Source of the DNA: Brevundimonas sp. 357
Lineage (GTDB): Bacteria; Pseudomonadota; Alphaproteobacteria; Caulobacterales; Caulobacteraceae
Direction of reading: 5' to 3'
DNA length: 64,000 nt
Assembly: GCF_003938605.1 (NCBI RefSeq)
Contig: NZ_RHWX01000008.1
Coordinates: 1-64,000 of the forward strand
Within the stretch, counting starts at the first letter, position 1; every line of letters starts with the position of its first letter. This document shows positions 33,437 through 43,580 of this stretch, piece by piece. The translations under genes and the position numbers were made by a program. The notes under the pieces are model-generated. The model worked only from the letters and a program-made list of their open reading frames with translations, was not told the origin of the DNA and did not search any database.

Positions 33437-34357
33437 ATGGAGACAACGGTCGTCCTGCTGAGGCTGGGGCAGTACATCGGCGCCGTCCTGCTGTTTGGCG
33501 TCCCCCTGTTCTTCGCGTTCAGGATGCCCATGTCGGACGCGGCCGCCGAGAGGTGGCCGCGAACGACGCTACTGGTCGCCGCCGTGGCGACCGTCTTGGC
33601 TGCTCTCGCCAACCTAGTGGTCCAGACCGCCGTGATGGCGGGATCGCTGACCGATGCGCTGAAGCCGGAGTCGCTGTCCTACGTGGCCTTCGGCACGGGC
33701 TTGGGCGTCGGCTTCCTGGTTCGCGCGGCGATGGCTCTTCTGGCCGCCGTGCTGCTGCTCAGCCCGAAACCGGGACGCGGCGGCTGGATCGCGCTGACTG
33801 TCGTCGGCGCCGTGTTGAGCGCCAGCCTGGCCTGGACCGGTCACGGCGCGGCGACGGAAGGGGCGGGCCGCTGGCCGCATCTGATCGCCGATGTCGTTCA
33901 CGCGCTCGCCGCCGGACTCTGGCTCGGCAGTCTGGTCGCGCTGTTCCTGATGCTGCGTACCCGCCACGGGCACGCGGCGGGCGCGTCGGTGACGCACGCC
34001 GCCCTGGAGGGGTTCTCCGGTCTGGGAACGCTCGCCGTCGTCCTGCTGACGATCACGGGTCTGGTGAACAGCGCCTATCTCATCGGACTCAGCCGGCTCG
34101 GGAGCCTGTTGACGACGCCCTACGGCGTTCTTCTGGTCCTGAAACTCGTCCTGTTCGCCGGCATGCTGGCCCTCGCGGCGTCGAACCGCTTCGTCCTGAC
34201 CCCGCATCTCGGATCGGCGCTTGAGGATGAGCAGGCCCGTCCGCTCGCCTTGCGCCGCCTGCGGCGCAGCCTGGCTTTAGAGACCGTGCTGGCCGCCATG
34301 TTGCTTCTGATCGTGGCGATCATGGGCACCCAGGCGCCCCCCGCCGCCATGATGTGA
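33437..34357 (+). CDS. copD: Copper transport membrane protein CopD
   Basis: A 306-residue inner-membrane protein with eight predicted hydrophobic helices. WTGHGAATEGAGRWPHLIADVVHALAAGLWLGSL (quoted in part: DVVHALAAGLWLGSL) is the conserved CopD/PcoD core with His residues in the membrane. It works with CopC in copper movement across the cytoplasmic membrane and forms a two-gene operon with it. Confidence 0.9.
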   Translation: METTVVLLRLGQYIGAVLLFGVPLFFAFRMPMSDAAAERWPRTTLLVAAVATVLAALANLVVQTAVMAGSLTDALKPESLSYVAFGTGLGVGFLVRAAMALLAAVLLLSPKPGRGGWIALTVVGAVLSASLAWTGHGAATEGAGRWPHLIADVVHALAAGLWLGSLVALFLMLRTRHGHAAGASVTHAALEGFSGLGTLAVVLLTITGLVNSAYLIGLSRLGSLLTTPYGVLLVLKLVLFAGMLALAASNRFVLTPHLGSALEDEQARPLALRRLRRSLALETVLAAMLLLIVAIMGTQAPPAAMM

Positions 34358-34386
34358 ACCTCGCCGAGGTTGTGCGAAGGACCGGC

Positions 34387-35568
34387 CTATAGCGCGGGAA
34401 CGGGCGACTTGGCCGCGGCGGAGGTCGATCGCGTCTCCGAGTTCGGACGATTGAACCAGACCTGCGTCGGCCGGTCGAAGCCGTAGCGGAAGACGGCGGC
34501 GCCGCCGAAAGCCGCGGCCAGGCCGACCGCCCAGGCGGTCCATTGCACTAACGGACTCCAACTCCGCCAATCGACGGCCTCGAGCCCGCCGAACCACACG
34601 ATCCGGGCCACTTCGTTGGTCAGGAAGATCGCGAACGCCATCAGGGCGAGGTGCTCGACCAGCCTGGACGGGCGCCGGACCGGCAAGGCCCCGGTGGCGA
34701 AGATGATGACGGTCAGGAGGCCGAGGGTCGCCAGATTATTGGGTCCCAGAGCCTGCAGACCCGCCACAGCCACCAGGGCGAAACCACCTAGACCGGCCGC
34801 CAGTCGGGGCGGACAGTAGACGTGCCGCGCAAACAGAGCCACGGCGACGCCGAGGGCGAACAGCGGAAAGGCCCGCAGGAAGCCGAGCCGCAATGGCATC
34901 TCGTAGATCGGCAAACCGAAGGCGGCGTGGGCGGCCAGGTTGGCGGCGAGCAGCCCGCCGACCCCGAAAGCGAGGATCAGCCATGGGGACAGGCCGCGCG
35001 CCGCGCGAGCGAGGAAGGGCAGGCTGACGTAACAGCCCAGAAGCGCCGAGAGCGTCCAGGTCGGCGCGTTCCATCCCTCTCCGCCGGGCACCCCATAGGC
35101 CTGCACCAGGAAGAGCTGGGCGGGAAACCGGGACCAGTCGAACCATTCCGGGTGGCTGGGTGTCTGGCCCAGGATCGCCGCCGCCAGTACCAGCCCCGCC
35201 AGGGCGAGGCTGACGGTCATGTGGGCCGGAACCACCCTGAGAAAGCGCTGACGGTAGAAGACGGAAAGCGGAATTCGCCTGTCCGCGAGCCGCTCGCCGT
35301 AGACGCGGGCGAGAACGTAGCCGGAGTCGATGATGAAGAAGTCGGTCAGCAGATATCCGCGGTCGAAGACCGGATGGAACAGCGGCAAGGGGACCGGAGC
35401 GGCCTCGCGGAAGTGATAGAGGACGATCATCGCCCCTACGACGAAACGCAGAAGATCGAGCCAGCCGCCGCGCGCGATCGGCGGCGGGCATCGGCGCTCA
35501 GGGTGTGCTGGATCTTCCGTCATCCAGCCATCATCCCCTACAGGCGCCAAGGAAGGCTTGCCCGACAC
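34387..35568 (-). CDS. Acyltransferase-3 family membrane protein
   Basis: A 393-residue OafA/YrhL-type acyltransferase with about ten hydrophobic helices. LDLLRFVVGAMIVLYHF at about 37-53 and FYRQRFLRVVPAHM near 105-118 are the family motifs. Such enzymes acylate surface sugars or other acceptors at the membrane; the acceptor here is unknown. A second, distinct member is at 39404-40564. Confidence 0.85.
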   Translation of the reverse strand: MSGKPSLAPVGDDGWMTEDPAHPERRCPPPIARGGWLDLLRFVVGAMIVLYHFREAAPVPLPLFHPVFDRGYLLTDFFIIDSGYVLARVYGERLADRRIPLSVFYRQRFLRVVPAHMTVSLALAGLVLAAAILGQTPSHPEWFDWSRFPAQLFLVQAYGVPGGEGWNAPTWTLSALLGCYVSLPFLARAARGLSPWLILAFGVGGLLAANLAAHAAFGLPIYEMPLRLGFLRAFPLFALGVAVALFARHVYCPPRLAAGLGGFALVAVAGLQALGPNNLATLGLLTVIIFATGALPVRRPSRLVEHLALMAFAIFLTNEVARIVWFGGLEAVDWRSWSPLVQWTAWAVGLAAAFGGAAVFRYGFDRPTQVWFNRPNSETRSTSAAAKSPVPAL

Positions 35569-35672
35569 GGTGAACGAGGCCTTGCCGCCGGTGGTCCCGC
35601 ATAGGGGTTCGCGCGGGGCCGTGTGAGTGCATCAGGCCTGGAGTGGCGACCGGCGGAGGGTAGGGCCGTGGA

Positions 35673-36755
35673 TCAGGCAGACCCTTCCGCTCCCTCGCGC
35701 GCTTGTCCTCGGCGGGTCGGTTTCGACCGAGGCGAGCGCCGTCGGGGTTTTCCCAGGAATGCCCAGGCGCCGACCAGCCCCAACGCCGCCATGGCGACGC
35801 CGCTGAGCGCCGTCACCGCGTCATAGAGCCAGCCGCCGACCGAACTGGCGTGCAGGGGGTAGAAGGCATTGTAGGCCCGCACGCCGCTCGGCAGGGCGTT
35901 GGCGTCGGAGGTCGCCACCGCCCGGCTGGTGGCCGGATCGATGGTCACGGTCGTGCGGCCGTTGGGGTGCCACTCGCCGGGCTGCTTCAGACGGATCGTG
36001 GCGGGCCTGCCCGGCGCGGCGGGGCGGACGGCCATGCGCGGGGTCGCTTCAGGGAAGCGGGCCTGGGCTTCCGTCAGCGCGCGAGCCCAGTCGACGTCTC
36101 CCGTCCCGACCACCGGCGCCGGCGGCGCCGGGACGGCCCCCAGCAGGGCTTGGGTCGTGCCGTGAAAGACGATGGCCCCTCCGGTGAGGCTGAAGACGAC
36201 CAGCGGGATGGCGAAGATCAGGCCGAGATTACGATGGCTGCCGATCAGTTCGCGCCGGGCCCCCGAGCGGGGCCAGACCCGCCAGCCGGTGGCGCGCCAG
36301 GCGGGAATCCAGACGATCAGGCCGGTCAGGATCATCAGCGCGAGGGCCAGGCCGGCGCCGCCGGCGACCAGCTTGCCGGTGTGACCGGCCAGCAGCTCGT
36401 GGTGCAGGTCGAAGATCCAGGTCTCGGCTCGCGCCGCGCCGCGCCAGCTGTCCACCACCTTGCCGTCGGCGTCGGCGTAGCCGAAATCGTCGTCGGCCAG
36501 GTAGAGCCGGTGAACGCCGACCGCCCCGCCCGGCAGGACCACCGAGGTGAGGCGGGGCTCGGCCGCCTCGAGCCGGTTGAGCGCCGCACCCAGACGGGCG
36601 GCATCGAGATCGATCTCGGCGCGCGCGGCGGGGACGGTGGCGCGGATCCAGTCGTCCTCGAACACCAGCAACGATCCCGTAAGGCCGAACAACACGGCCA
36701 GGATCGAGAGGGCGGTCCCGGCCCAGGCGTGGAACGTGCGGATCGCGCCCATCAC
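35673..36755 (-). CDS. PepSY-associated membrane protein (PiuB-like)
   Basis: A 360-residue protein with four membrane helices: first at about 10-32 (FHAWAGTALSILAVLFGLTG), others near 140-160, 180-205 and 325-345, with periplasmic PepSY-like regions between. This is the PepSY_TM family often encoded beside siderophore receptors, where it is thought to act in ferric-siderophore reduction. It begins 4 bases after the receptor stop codon and is cotranscribed. Confidence 0.85.
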   Translation of the reverse strand: MMGAIRTFHAWAGTALSILAVLFGLTGSLLVFEDDWIRATVPAARAEIDLDAARLGAALNRLEAAEPRLTSVVLPGGAVGVHRLYLADDDFGYADADGKVVDSWRGAARAETWIFDLHHELLAGHTGKLVAGGAGLALALMILTGLIVWIPAWRATGWRVWPRSGARRELIGSHRNLGLIFAIPLVVFSLTGGAIVFHGTTQALLGAVPAPPAPVVGTGDVDWARALTEAQARFPEATPRMAVRPAAPGRPATIRLKQPGEWHPNGRTTVTIDPATSRAVATSDANALPSGVRAYNAFYPLHASSVGGWLYDAVTALSGVAMAALGLVGAWAFLGKPRRRSPRSKPTRRGQAREGAEGSA

Positions 36756-36759
36756 CGGC

Positions 36760-38892
36760 TCAGAAACTCTGGGTCAGGGTCAGGGTGGCCGTGCGCCCGC
36801 GACCGGCGAAATAGCGAAGGTTGTCGGTCGGGCCCTGAGTGTCGGAGAAATAGGAAATGTACTGCTCGTCTAGCAGATTCTGAACCCCCAGCGACACCGC
36901 GCCGAAACCGGTCTCGTAGAGGGCCACGGCGTCGAACACGGCATAACCCTCGAAGCCGTTCGCCGCGGGCTCGCCGTCGAAGTCGCGCGCGAGGAAGGTC
37001 TGGGCCTGAAGGCGCAGGGCGATCGGGCCTGTCTCGTACTCGCCCCACAGCAGCAGGCGGTCCGGCGAGATGTTGGCCCCGTTCAGGTCGCGGTCCAGGT
37101 CGCCGTCGCCGTCGCTGTCGCTCTGGCCGTCGAGCGCGGCGTAGCTGCCGCCAAGGGTCAGGGCGTCCGTGGCGCGCCATAGACCCTTCAGCTCCAGTCC
37201 ATCAATCCGCGTGGGCTGCCGCTGCACCTCGAAGATGCCCGAGGGCAGGCGGTTCAGCAGCGAGCCGCGTTCGGCCTCGGACCGGAACACGGCGGCGGAC
37301 AGCTCGACGCGCGCACCGCGGTATTCCACCCCGACCTCGGTGTTGTCCGACACGACCGGTTCGACGTTGAGGAAGGTGTCGACGTCCTGGTTTGGACGGT
37401 TGATGCCGCGCAGCACCCGACCGACGTCCGGCATGGTGAAACCCTGGGCGAAGGAGCCGTGGACGAGGAGAGCCGGCGTAACCTCGAAGGCGGCGCCGAC
37501 GTTGAACAGGGTCTCCTCGAAGCCCGGCTCGCCGCCCGCCACCGTCTGAGGGCCGTAGGCGTACAGGGTCTGGGAGTCGTCGACCTTAAGCTTCGCCGAT
37601 TCGTGCCGCACGCCCGCCGACAGGCTGAGGCGGTCGGCCAGGACCGACTGATTCAGCTGCAGGAAGGGCGACAGGCTCTCGTAGGCCGTCTCGGGCACCC
37701 AGTTGCGCCCGGTCAGGATCAGTTCCTGATAGGTCCGGTCGCGCAGGCCGTCGAGGCCGACCAGTGCCTTCAGGCCCGTCAGGCCGGGAACCTGGCCCTG
37801 CCAGTCGATCTTGAAGCCCAGTTTTTCCGAATTGTTGGCCGACTGGTCGAACAGGGTCCCGACCGGGGCGATGCGGGGATCCTGGAAGTCGGGGAAGCTG
37901 CCGCCGCCGAATACGCCCTGGTAATCGTGGGCGAAGACCTGGGCCCGCAGGACGCCGCCGAACAGGTCGCGGTCGGTGTAGCTCAGAGCCGCCGATGTCA
38001 CGGCATTTGACGGCTGCCTACCCGGTGCCGCGCCGCGCACGGCCGTGGTCGGGACGCCCGTCGCCCGGTCGCCCGCCACGGTCACATAGTCGCCGTCGCC
38101 TTCCAGATCGAACCGGTTGACCCAACCCTCCAGCCGGCGATCGCCGTCTAGATCCCAGCCGCCGCGCGCGAACAGCGAGAGGACCTGCGAGTCCTGCACC
38201 TCGCCCTGGGCGCCGTCGAAGCCGATGCGGCGGCCGTCGGCGTCGTAATAGGCCCCGCGGGTTTCGAAGACGGCGCCCAGGGTCAGGTCCAAGGCGCCGA
38301 AGTCACGTCCGCCGATGGCGGCGATCTTGGCGCCGACGCCGTCGCCCTGCAGCTCATCGTCGGTTGTGATCTGGGCCATCATCCGGCCCGTCAGGCCTTC
38401 GCCCTCGGCCGGCGTGCGGGCGGTGACGTAGTTGACCACGCCGCCGGTGGCCCCGACGCCCTGGATGGCGTTGGAGCCGAAGATGACCTCGACCCGGTCG
38501 ATGAAGAAGGGATCGATGGTGTAGCCGTCGCGGCTGTCGTCGCGCAGCGGCGTCGACTGCGGCACGCCGTCGACCAGATAGAGCGGCGAACGCCCGCGCA
38601 GCGTCTCGCCGAAGCCCGACAGCTTCTGCCGCGTCGGCGAGAAGGAGGGCACCAGGGCCGCCACCGTGTCGACGGCCGAGGCGGCCAGCGCCGTCTGCTG
38701 GGCGATGGCCTCGGCGTCGATGAGCTCGACCGTGGCGGCGATCGCGGAACGGGGGGCTTCGATCCGGGAGGCGGTGACTACCACCTGATCCAGAAGCGTC
38801 GTGTCCGGGGTGGGGTCCTCCTGAGCCGCCGCGGGAAGCGCGGCCAGCAGCAGCGGCAGAAGGGCGCCGGTGGCGAGGAGACGAGGGGACAT
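36760..38892 (-). CDS. TonB-dependent siderophore-type receptor
   Basis: About 710 residues from ATG 38892, which gives a clean signal peptide (MSPRLLATGALLPLLLAALPAAAQ region); ATG 38916 is an alternative. A TonB box-like LLDQVVVTASRIE precedes the plug domain, and the barrel ends TLTLTQSF. No STN domain. A longer reading to 38964 would place codons inside the Fur-like palindrome and is rejected. With the PepSY gene downstream it most likely imports ferric siderophore; copper chelate transport is a less likely alternative. Confidence 0.88.
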   Translation of the reverse strand: MSPRLLATGALLPLLLAALPAAAQEDPTPDTTLLDQVVVTASRIEAPRSAIAATVELIDAEAIAQQTALAASAVDTVAALVPSFSPTRQKLSGFGETLRGRSPLYLVDGVPQSTPLRDDSRDGYTIDPFFIDRVEVIFGSNAIQGVGATGGVVNYVTARTPAEGEGLTGRMMAQITTDDELQGDGVGAKIAAIGGRDFGALDLTLGAVFETRGAYYDADGRRIGFDGAQGEVQDSQVLSLFARGGWDLDGDRRLEGWVNRFDLEGDGDYVTVAGDRATGVPTTAVRGAAPGRQPSNAVTSAALSYTDRDLFGGVLRAQVFAHDYQGVFGGGSFPDFQDPRIAPVGTLFDQSANNSEKLGFKIDWQGQVPGLTGLKALVGLDGLRDRTYQELILTGRNWVPETAYESLSPFLQLNQSVLADRLSLSAGVRHESAKLKVDDSQTLYAYGPQTVAGGEPGFEETLFNVGAAFEVTPALLVHGSFAQGFTMPDVGRVLRGINRPNQDVDTFLNVEPVVSDNTEVGVEYRGARVELSAAVFRSEAERGSLLNRLPSGIFEVQRQPTRIDGLELKGLWRATDALTLGGSYAALDGQSDSDGDGDLDRDLNGANISPDRLLLWGEYETGPIALRLQAQTFLARDFDGEPAANGFEGYAVFDAVALYETGFGAVSLGVQNLLDEQYISYFSDTQGPTDNLRYFAGRGRTATLTLTQSF

Positions 38893-38942
38893 GGAGCACT
38901 TCAGTGGGAACGACATAGAGGGCGTCTGACCACAGGCCTTCT

Positions 38943-38963
38943 TGCGAGTCAATCGCACTCGCA
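38943..38963 (-). promoter_or_regulatory. Fur-like palindrome upstream of receptor
   Basis: TGCGAGT-N7-ACTCGCA is a perfect 7-bp inverted repeat located 26-50 bases upstream of the receptor start candidates. TGCGAnT..A.TCGCA-type palindromes are known Fur boxes in several high-GC proteobacteria. This suggests iron repression of the receptor/PepSY operon. It also lies near the divergent gene at 39052. Confidence 0.5.
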
Positions 38964-39051
38964 TCTAGCCAGCCTGGCGTTGGCTTCTTCGTGGCTATCA
39001 CAGGGGCCGAGCAGCGCTTGACCTGCGGGGCGGCGAGAGGAAAAGAGGTTG

Positions 39052-39441
39052 ATGGCCAAATACGCGCCTCTCGCAACCTATCTGCGGCGTCAAAGGCGGA
39101 CCGAAGTGGTGCTGACGTTCCGCGATATCGAACGCATCATCAGCGGCCTTTTTCCGAAGGCTGCGGCGACGGAGGGCTGGTGGAAACCTGAGCGCGGCGC
39201 GCCCGCGACGCCACAGCATCTCGCCCTGGCGGACGCCGGCTTCGTGGCCGAGCCGCATCTCCGAACGGAGACGGTGCGGTTTATCCGCGACGGAGGTCCT
39301 CGCGACGGGTCGATCGGAGGTCGGGATCGGCCGGTTCTCGACGACGGCGGTGTCATCGCCAACGAGCGGACGGCCGTCGCGAAGAGCGAAGAGACCGGTC
39401 GGCTCAGCGGTCGCCAGGCTCACGGAGCGCCGGCGGGCTGA
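39052..39441 (+). CDS. DUF7662-like protein (intact copy)
   Basis: A 129-residue protein. The conserved part is residues 1-85: AKYAPLATYLRRQ, VVLTFRDIERIISGLFPKAA, EGWWKPERG, QHLALADAGFVAEP. This looks like the DUF7662 pattern, a small domain of unknown function; DNA-binding is possible but not shown. The ATG at 39052 follows GAGAGGAAAAGAGG. Its 3' end overlaps the convergent acyltransferase gene by 38 bp. A frameshifted paralogue is at 32063. Confidence 0.7.
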   Translation: MAKYAPLATYLRRQRRTEVVLTFRDIERIISGLFPKAAATEGWWKPERGAPATPQHLALADAGFVAEPHLRTETVRFIRDGGPRDGSIGGRDRPVLDDGGVIANERTAVAKSEETGRLSGRQAHGAPAG

Positions 39442-40564
39442 GCGCGGCCGGGGCGAGCTCGTCGCGACGCCTGTCGAACCGGCGCCTTATCCAGGTTCGG
39501 CCGGGCTTTTCGACGAGCAGATGCAGCGCCGCCGCGATCAGGGCCGTGGCGATGAACAATCCGATCAGTTCGACCGGCGTGATGCGGAAGGTGCTGTCGA
39601 CGCCGCGCAGTTCGGCCACGACGCCCTTCCAGGCCACGATCACCGGCATGTGCACCAGATAGAGGGCGAAGGACGCTTCTCCGGCGAAGACAAGGCCCGG
39701 GGCGGCGAGGGGGCCCTCGCAATCCGCCCGCGCGAGCAGGGACCAAGTCAGAATCACGGGGGCGGCGAGGGCGACGATGATGCGATCGTCCAGTGATAGC
39801 TGCATCGCGCCCAGCAGCAGGACGGTCGTGGACAGGGCGGCCGCGGCGGCCACGGGCGGGCTCCAGCGCCAGCGATGGCCCAGCCCGTAAAGCGCCATGC
39901 CGACCAGGAATTCCGGGGCGATCCGGAGAATGCCGAGCGAGTCCTCGGCTCGCGGAAGAACCTTGCCGAACGCCTGGACGTAGAAGGCGTCGAGGACGAC
40001 GAACGCCGCGGCCCCGATCCCCAGCAGCACCCAGGGCCGCGTCCGCAGACGCAGGGCCAGCCAGGCGTAGGCGGGGAACAGCAGATAGGCGAACCATTCC
40101 GCCGACAGCGACCAGCTCGGCCCGCTCCAATTCAATTCCGCATCGGTCGGAAACCAGGCCTGGATGAGAAACAGCGTCTGGAAGAAGGCCAGCAGCCCAT
40201 AGCCCTCGCCGTCGAAGCGAACGCCCGCGGCGGTCGCGCCCAGCACCATGATCAAGGCGCCCGTCAGAACCGCGACGTGCAAGGGGTAAAGCCGCGCCAG
40301 CCGGGCGACGATGAAACGCCGGTAGCTGAAACCGCCGCTTGCGAAGGCCGGGCCGTAGACGTGGGCCAGGATGAAGCCCGACAGCATGAAGAAGGCGTCC
40401 ACCGCCAGCCGGCTGCGCTCGATAATCGGGCTGAAGCCCAAGGCCGGATCCCATTGGAGCTGATAGTGAAACAGCACCACCCCCACGGCGAGGAAGGCGC
40501 GCAGACTGGTCAGAGCCCTGAGATCGGCGGGGTAGCCGTCTCGGGTCGGCGGTACGGATGTCAT
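39404..40564 (-). CDS. Acyltransferase-3 family membrane protein
   Basis: A 386-residue OafA-like acyltransferase: LTSLRAFLAVGVVLFHYQ with the conserved His near residue 33, FFMLSGFILAHVYG, and RRFIVARLARLYPLHV are family hallmarks. Roughly ten helices. The acceptor is unknown. It differs clearly in sequence from the member at 34387-35568. Confidence 0.85.
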   Translation of the reverse strand: MTSVPPTRDGYPADLRALTSLRAFLAVGVVLFHYQLQWDPALGFSPIIERSRLAVDAFFMLSGFILAHVYGPAFASGGFSYRRFIVARLARLYPLHVAVLTGALIMVLGATAAGVRFDGEGYGLLAFFQTLFLIQAWFPTDAELNWSGPSWSLSAEWFAYLLFPAYAWLALRLRTRPWVLLGIGAAAFVVLDAFYVQAFGKVLPRAEDSLGILRIAPEFLVGMALYGLGHRWRWSPPVAAAAALSTTVLLLGAMQLSLDDRIIVALAAPVILTWSLLARADCEGPLAAPGLVFAGEASFALYLVHMPVIVAWKGVVAELRGVDSTFRITPVELIGLFIATALIAAALHLLVEKPGRTWIRRRFDRRRDELAPAALSPPALREPGDR

Positions 40565-40847
40565 TCGCGATGGCCCCCCAAGGGCGGCGGATCAGCACCG
40601 CCGCCATATTGAGATACGCATCGGGCGGAAACATCCCTCATGCGCGACGCCAGACGGGGCCGGCCGGTCATACGGGACGTCCAAGTCTGGCTCGGGGCTC
40701 GGAATGCCCTCGGCCGGTTTGCCAGCCTGGACCGCTGCGCTCTAGGTGAGGCCGCCCCCCAAGACATGTCATGTCCCTCAGCCGGACGAGAGGATGTCCA
40801 GGCCGACCGCCTGGCCTGGCGACCGAACGCCGGAAGTCCGTCCCTGA

Positions 40848-41123
40848 CTAGCGGGAAGCGCGGCCGAGAAGTTCGATCAGTTCGGTCGCCTTGGCCTTGC
40901 GGTCGGCGACATCGTCACCCGCGATCGCGCCCATGACGCAGTGATCCATGTGGTCCTTCAAGACCTCGCTCTCGACGCGCGCCAGCGCCGCCCGCACGGC
41001 CTGGAGCTGGGTCAGGATGTCGATGCAGTAGCGGTCCTCCTCGACCATTCTGGAAAGGCCACGCACCTGCCCCTCGATCCGGTTCAGGCGGTTCAACACC
41101 TTCGGCTTGACCTCGATCTGCAT
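40848..41123 (-). CDS. csoR: Copper-sensing repressor CsoR
   Basis: A 91-residue all-helical repressor of the CsoR/RcnR family. YCIDILTQ supplies the first Cys and DHMDHC the His and second Cys, the C-H-C Cu(I) site of CsoR proteins. Basic N-terminal region [14 protein letters not shown] is the family core. It is divergent from the copper ATPase gene, and a CsoR-type operator lies between them. Confidence 0.9.
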   Translation of the reverse strand: MQIEVKPKVLNRLNRIEGQVRGLSRMVEEDRYCIDILTQLQAVRAALARVESEVLKDHMDHCVMGAIAGDDVADRKAKATELIELLGRASR

Positions 41124-41168
41124 CCTATTCCTCGTTCCGATCGTTCGATCCTAGCTCACCGCCACGCC

Positions 41169-41197
41169 TTGCGCGATACCCATGCGGGGTATATCTT
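41169..41197 (+). promoter_or_regulatory. CsoR operator within copper ATPase promoter
   Basis: ATACCC-N5-GGGTAT (41176-41192) is a perfect inverted repeat matching the known CsoR operator pattern. It sits between a possible -35 TTGCGC (41169-41174) and -10 TATCTT (41192-41197), 17 bases apart, upstream of the ATPase start at 41226. Binding of apo-CsoR would block transcription and copper would relieve it; csoR itself may also be controlled. Confidence 0.7.
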
Positions 41198-41225
41198 TAG
41201 CGGTGAAGTCGTCCGAGGAGCCGCC

Positions 41226-43580
41226 ATGGCCATGTCTTCCCCCTCCCAGCCGGCCGGCCGCGGCTGCTGTTCGAACATGGCGCCTCAGGCCGAAGGGCGG
41301 GCAGTCGATCCGGTGTGCGGCATGACCGTCGATCCGGCGACCGCGGCGCATCGGACCGCCCACGAGGGGCAGGCGTATTTCTTCTGTTCGGCGGGCTGCC
41401 GGACCAAATTCATGGCCGACCCGGCTCGTTACCTCGGCGAGCGGCCTGAACCGGCTCCCGTCACGCCCGGTGCGATCTACACCTGTCCGATGCATCCGGA
41501 GGTGCGCCAGGAGGGACCCGGCTCCTGTCCGATCTGCGGCATGGCGCTGGAGCCGGAGACGGTCACCGCGGAGGCGCCGGTCAATCACGAACTGATCGAC
41601 TTCACCCGCCGCCTTTGGATCGGCGCGGTTCTGACGCTGCCGGTCTTCGCGCTCGAAATGGGCGGCCATCTGACCGGGCTGGCGATGCGGATTCCGGGCC
41701 AGACCTCCAACTGGATCCAGTTCGCCCTGGCGACGCCGGTCGTCCTGTGGGCCGGCTGGCCGTTCTTTCAGCGGGGCTGGGCGTCCCTCCGCAAACGCAG
41801 CCTCAACATGTTCACCCTGATCGCCATCGGCGTCGGCGCGGCCTGGATCTACAGCGTGGTCGCGGTGCTGGCGCCGCATCTGTTCCCGGCGGCGGTCCGG
41901 CGGATGGACGGCAGCGCGCCGGTCTATTTCGAGGCGGCGGCCATCATCACCGTCCTGGTGCTGGTCGGCCAGATCCTGGAGCTTCGGGCGCGCGAGCAGA
42001 CGTCAGGGGCCATCCGCGCGCTGCTCGACCTCGCCCCTAAGACCGCCCGGCGGGTTCGCGACGACGGCGGGGACGAGGACGTCACCCTCGACCTGGTCGC
42101 GGTCGGAGACCGGCTGCGCGTCCGTCCCGGCGAGAAGGTGGCGGTCGACGGCGAGATTCTGGATGGGCGGGTGACCCTCGACGAGTCCCTCGTGACGGGG
42201 GAGTCGATGCCGGTGACCCGGGACATCGGCGACAGGGTCGTCGCCGGATCGCTCAACAAGACGGGATCGTTCGTGATGCGGGCCGACAAGGTCGGCGCCG
42301 ACACCCTGCTGGCCCAGATCGTCCAGATGGTCGCCCAGGCCCAGCGCAGCCGCGCCCCGATCCAGCGGTTAGCCGACAAAGTCTCGGGCTGGTTCGTCCC
42401 TACGGTGATCGGCATCGCGGTTCTGGCCGCGGTCGTGTGGGGGCTCGCCGGCCCCGAACCGCGGCTTTCCTACGCGCTCGTCGCGGCGGTTTCGGTCCTG
42501 ATCATCGCCTGTCCCTGCGCCCTGGGGCTCGCCACGCCCATCTCCATCATGGTCGGGGTGGGGCGCGGAGCCCACGCCGGAGTGCTGATCAAGAACGCCG
42601 AGGCGCTGGAGCGCTTCGAAAAGGTCGACACCCTAGTGCTCGACAAGACCGGCACCCTGACGGAGGGGCGCCCCTCGGTGACGGCCGTCCGGCCAGCCGA
42701 TGGGTTCGACGAGGCCGAGCTTCTGAGACTTTCCGCCAGTCTTGAGCGGAGCAGCGAGCATCCGCTGGCGGACGCCGTCGTTCGGGCGGCGAGCGACCAA
42801 AATCTGGTTCTGTCCGAGGCGTCGGACTTCGACAGCCCCGTCGGGCGCGGCGTCACCGGGGTCGTCGACGGCCGCCGCGTGGCGCTCGGCAACAGCCGTT
42901 ATCTGGCCGAGATCGGCGTCGACGTGGGGACGCTGGAGGTCGAGGCCGAAGCGCTTCGCCAGGAGGGCGCCACCGCCATCTTCGTGGCCGTGGACGGGGC
43001 TGCGGCCGGCGTGCTGGGCATCGCCGATCCGGTCAAGGCGACCACCGCCGAGGCCATCCGCGATCTGAAGGCGTCGGGGCTGCGTCTGGTGATGATGACC
43101 GGCGACAACCGCACGACGGCCGAGGCGGTGGCGCGCCGGCTCGGCATAGACGACGTCCAGGCCGAGGTCCTGCCTCAGGACAAGGCGGCGGTCGTCGAGC
43201 GGCTGAGAGCGGAGGGTCGGATCGTCGCCATGGCCGGCGACGGTGTGAACGACGCCCCGGCCCTGGCCGCCGCCGACGTGGGGGTGGCCATGGGGGCCGG
43301 GTCGGACGTGGCGATCGAAAGCGCCGGCGTCACCCTGCTGGGAGGCGATCTCCAGGGCCTCGTCCGGGCGCGCAAACTGTCCCGGGCGGTGATGAGCAAC
43401 ATCCGTCAGAACCTGGTCTTCGCCTTCGGTTACAACACCCTCGGCATTCCGATCGCGGCGGGACTGCTCTACCCGGTCTTCGGCCTTCTGTTGTCGCCGG
43501 CCCTGGCGGCGTTGGCGATGGCCCTGTCCTCCGTCAGTGTTATCGCCAACGCGCTGCGGCTCCGGGCCGTCCGACTCTGA
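41226..43580 (+). CDS. copA: Cu(I)-exporting P-type ATPase
   Basis: A 784-residue P1B-ATPase. Instead of N-terminal HMA domains it has a YHS domain (VCGMTVDP to about 70) and a heavy-metal-binding segment ([15 protein letters not shown], about 85-110). Then come eight membrane helices with the CPC motif ([11 protein letters not shown], near 429), DKTGT phosphorylation site (near 472), MMTGDN and [13 protein letters not shown] 41226 follows GGAG and lies downstream of the operator. It pumps Cu(I) from cytosol to periplasm under CsoR control. Confidence 0.93.
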   Translation: MAMSSPSQPAGRGCCSNMAPQAEGRAVDPVCGMTVDPATAAHRTAHEGQAYFFCSAGCRTKFMADPARYLGERPEPAPVTPGAIYTCPMHPEVRQEGPGSCPICGMALEPETVTAEAPVNHELIDFTRRLWIGAVLTLPVFALEMGGHLTGLAMRIPGQTSNWIQFALATPVVLWAGWPFFQRGWASLRKRSLNMFTLIAIGVGAAWIYSVVAVLAPHLFPAAVRRMDGSAPVYFEAAAIITVLVLVGQILELRAREQTSGAIRALLDLAPKTARRVRDDGGDEDVTLDLVAVGDRLRVRPGEKVAVDGEILDGRVTLDESLVTGESMPVTRDIGDRVVAGSLNKTGSFVMRADKVGADTLLAQIVQMVAQAQRSRAPIQRLADKVSGWFVPTVIGIAVLAAVVWGLAGPEPRLSYALVAAVSVLIIACPCALGLATPISIMVGVGRGAHAGVLIKNAEALERFEKVDTLVLDKTGTLTEGRPSVTAVRPADGFDEAELLRLSASLERSSEHPLADAVVRAASDQNLVLSEASDFDSPVGRGVTGVVDGRRVALGNSRYLAEIGVDVGTLEVEAEALRQEGATAIFVAVDGAAAGVLGIADPVKATTAEAIRDLKASGLRLVMMTGDNRTTAEAVARRLGIDDVQAEVLPQDKAAVVERLRAEGRIVAMAGDGVNDAPALAAADVGVAMGAGSDVAIESAGVTLLGGDLQGLVRARKLSRAVMSNIRQNLVFAFGYNTLGIPIAAGLLYPVFGLLLSPALAALAMALSSVSVIANALRLRAVRL

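Noticed and set aside
38893..38964. Longer N-terminus of the iron-type TonB receptor
   Set aside because: These codons include the palindromic Fur-like site, have no ribosome binding site, and would put a charged stretch before the signal peptide.
40941..41225. N-terminal extension of the copper ATPase
   Set aside because: It runs antisense through csoR and the CsoR operator; ATG 41226 has a ribosome binding site and starts a normal protein.
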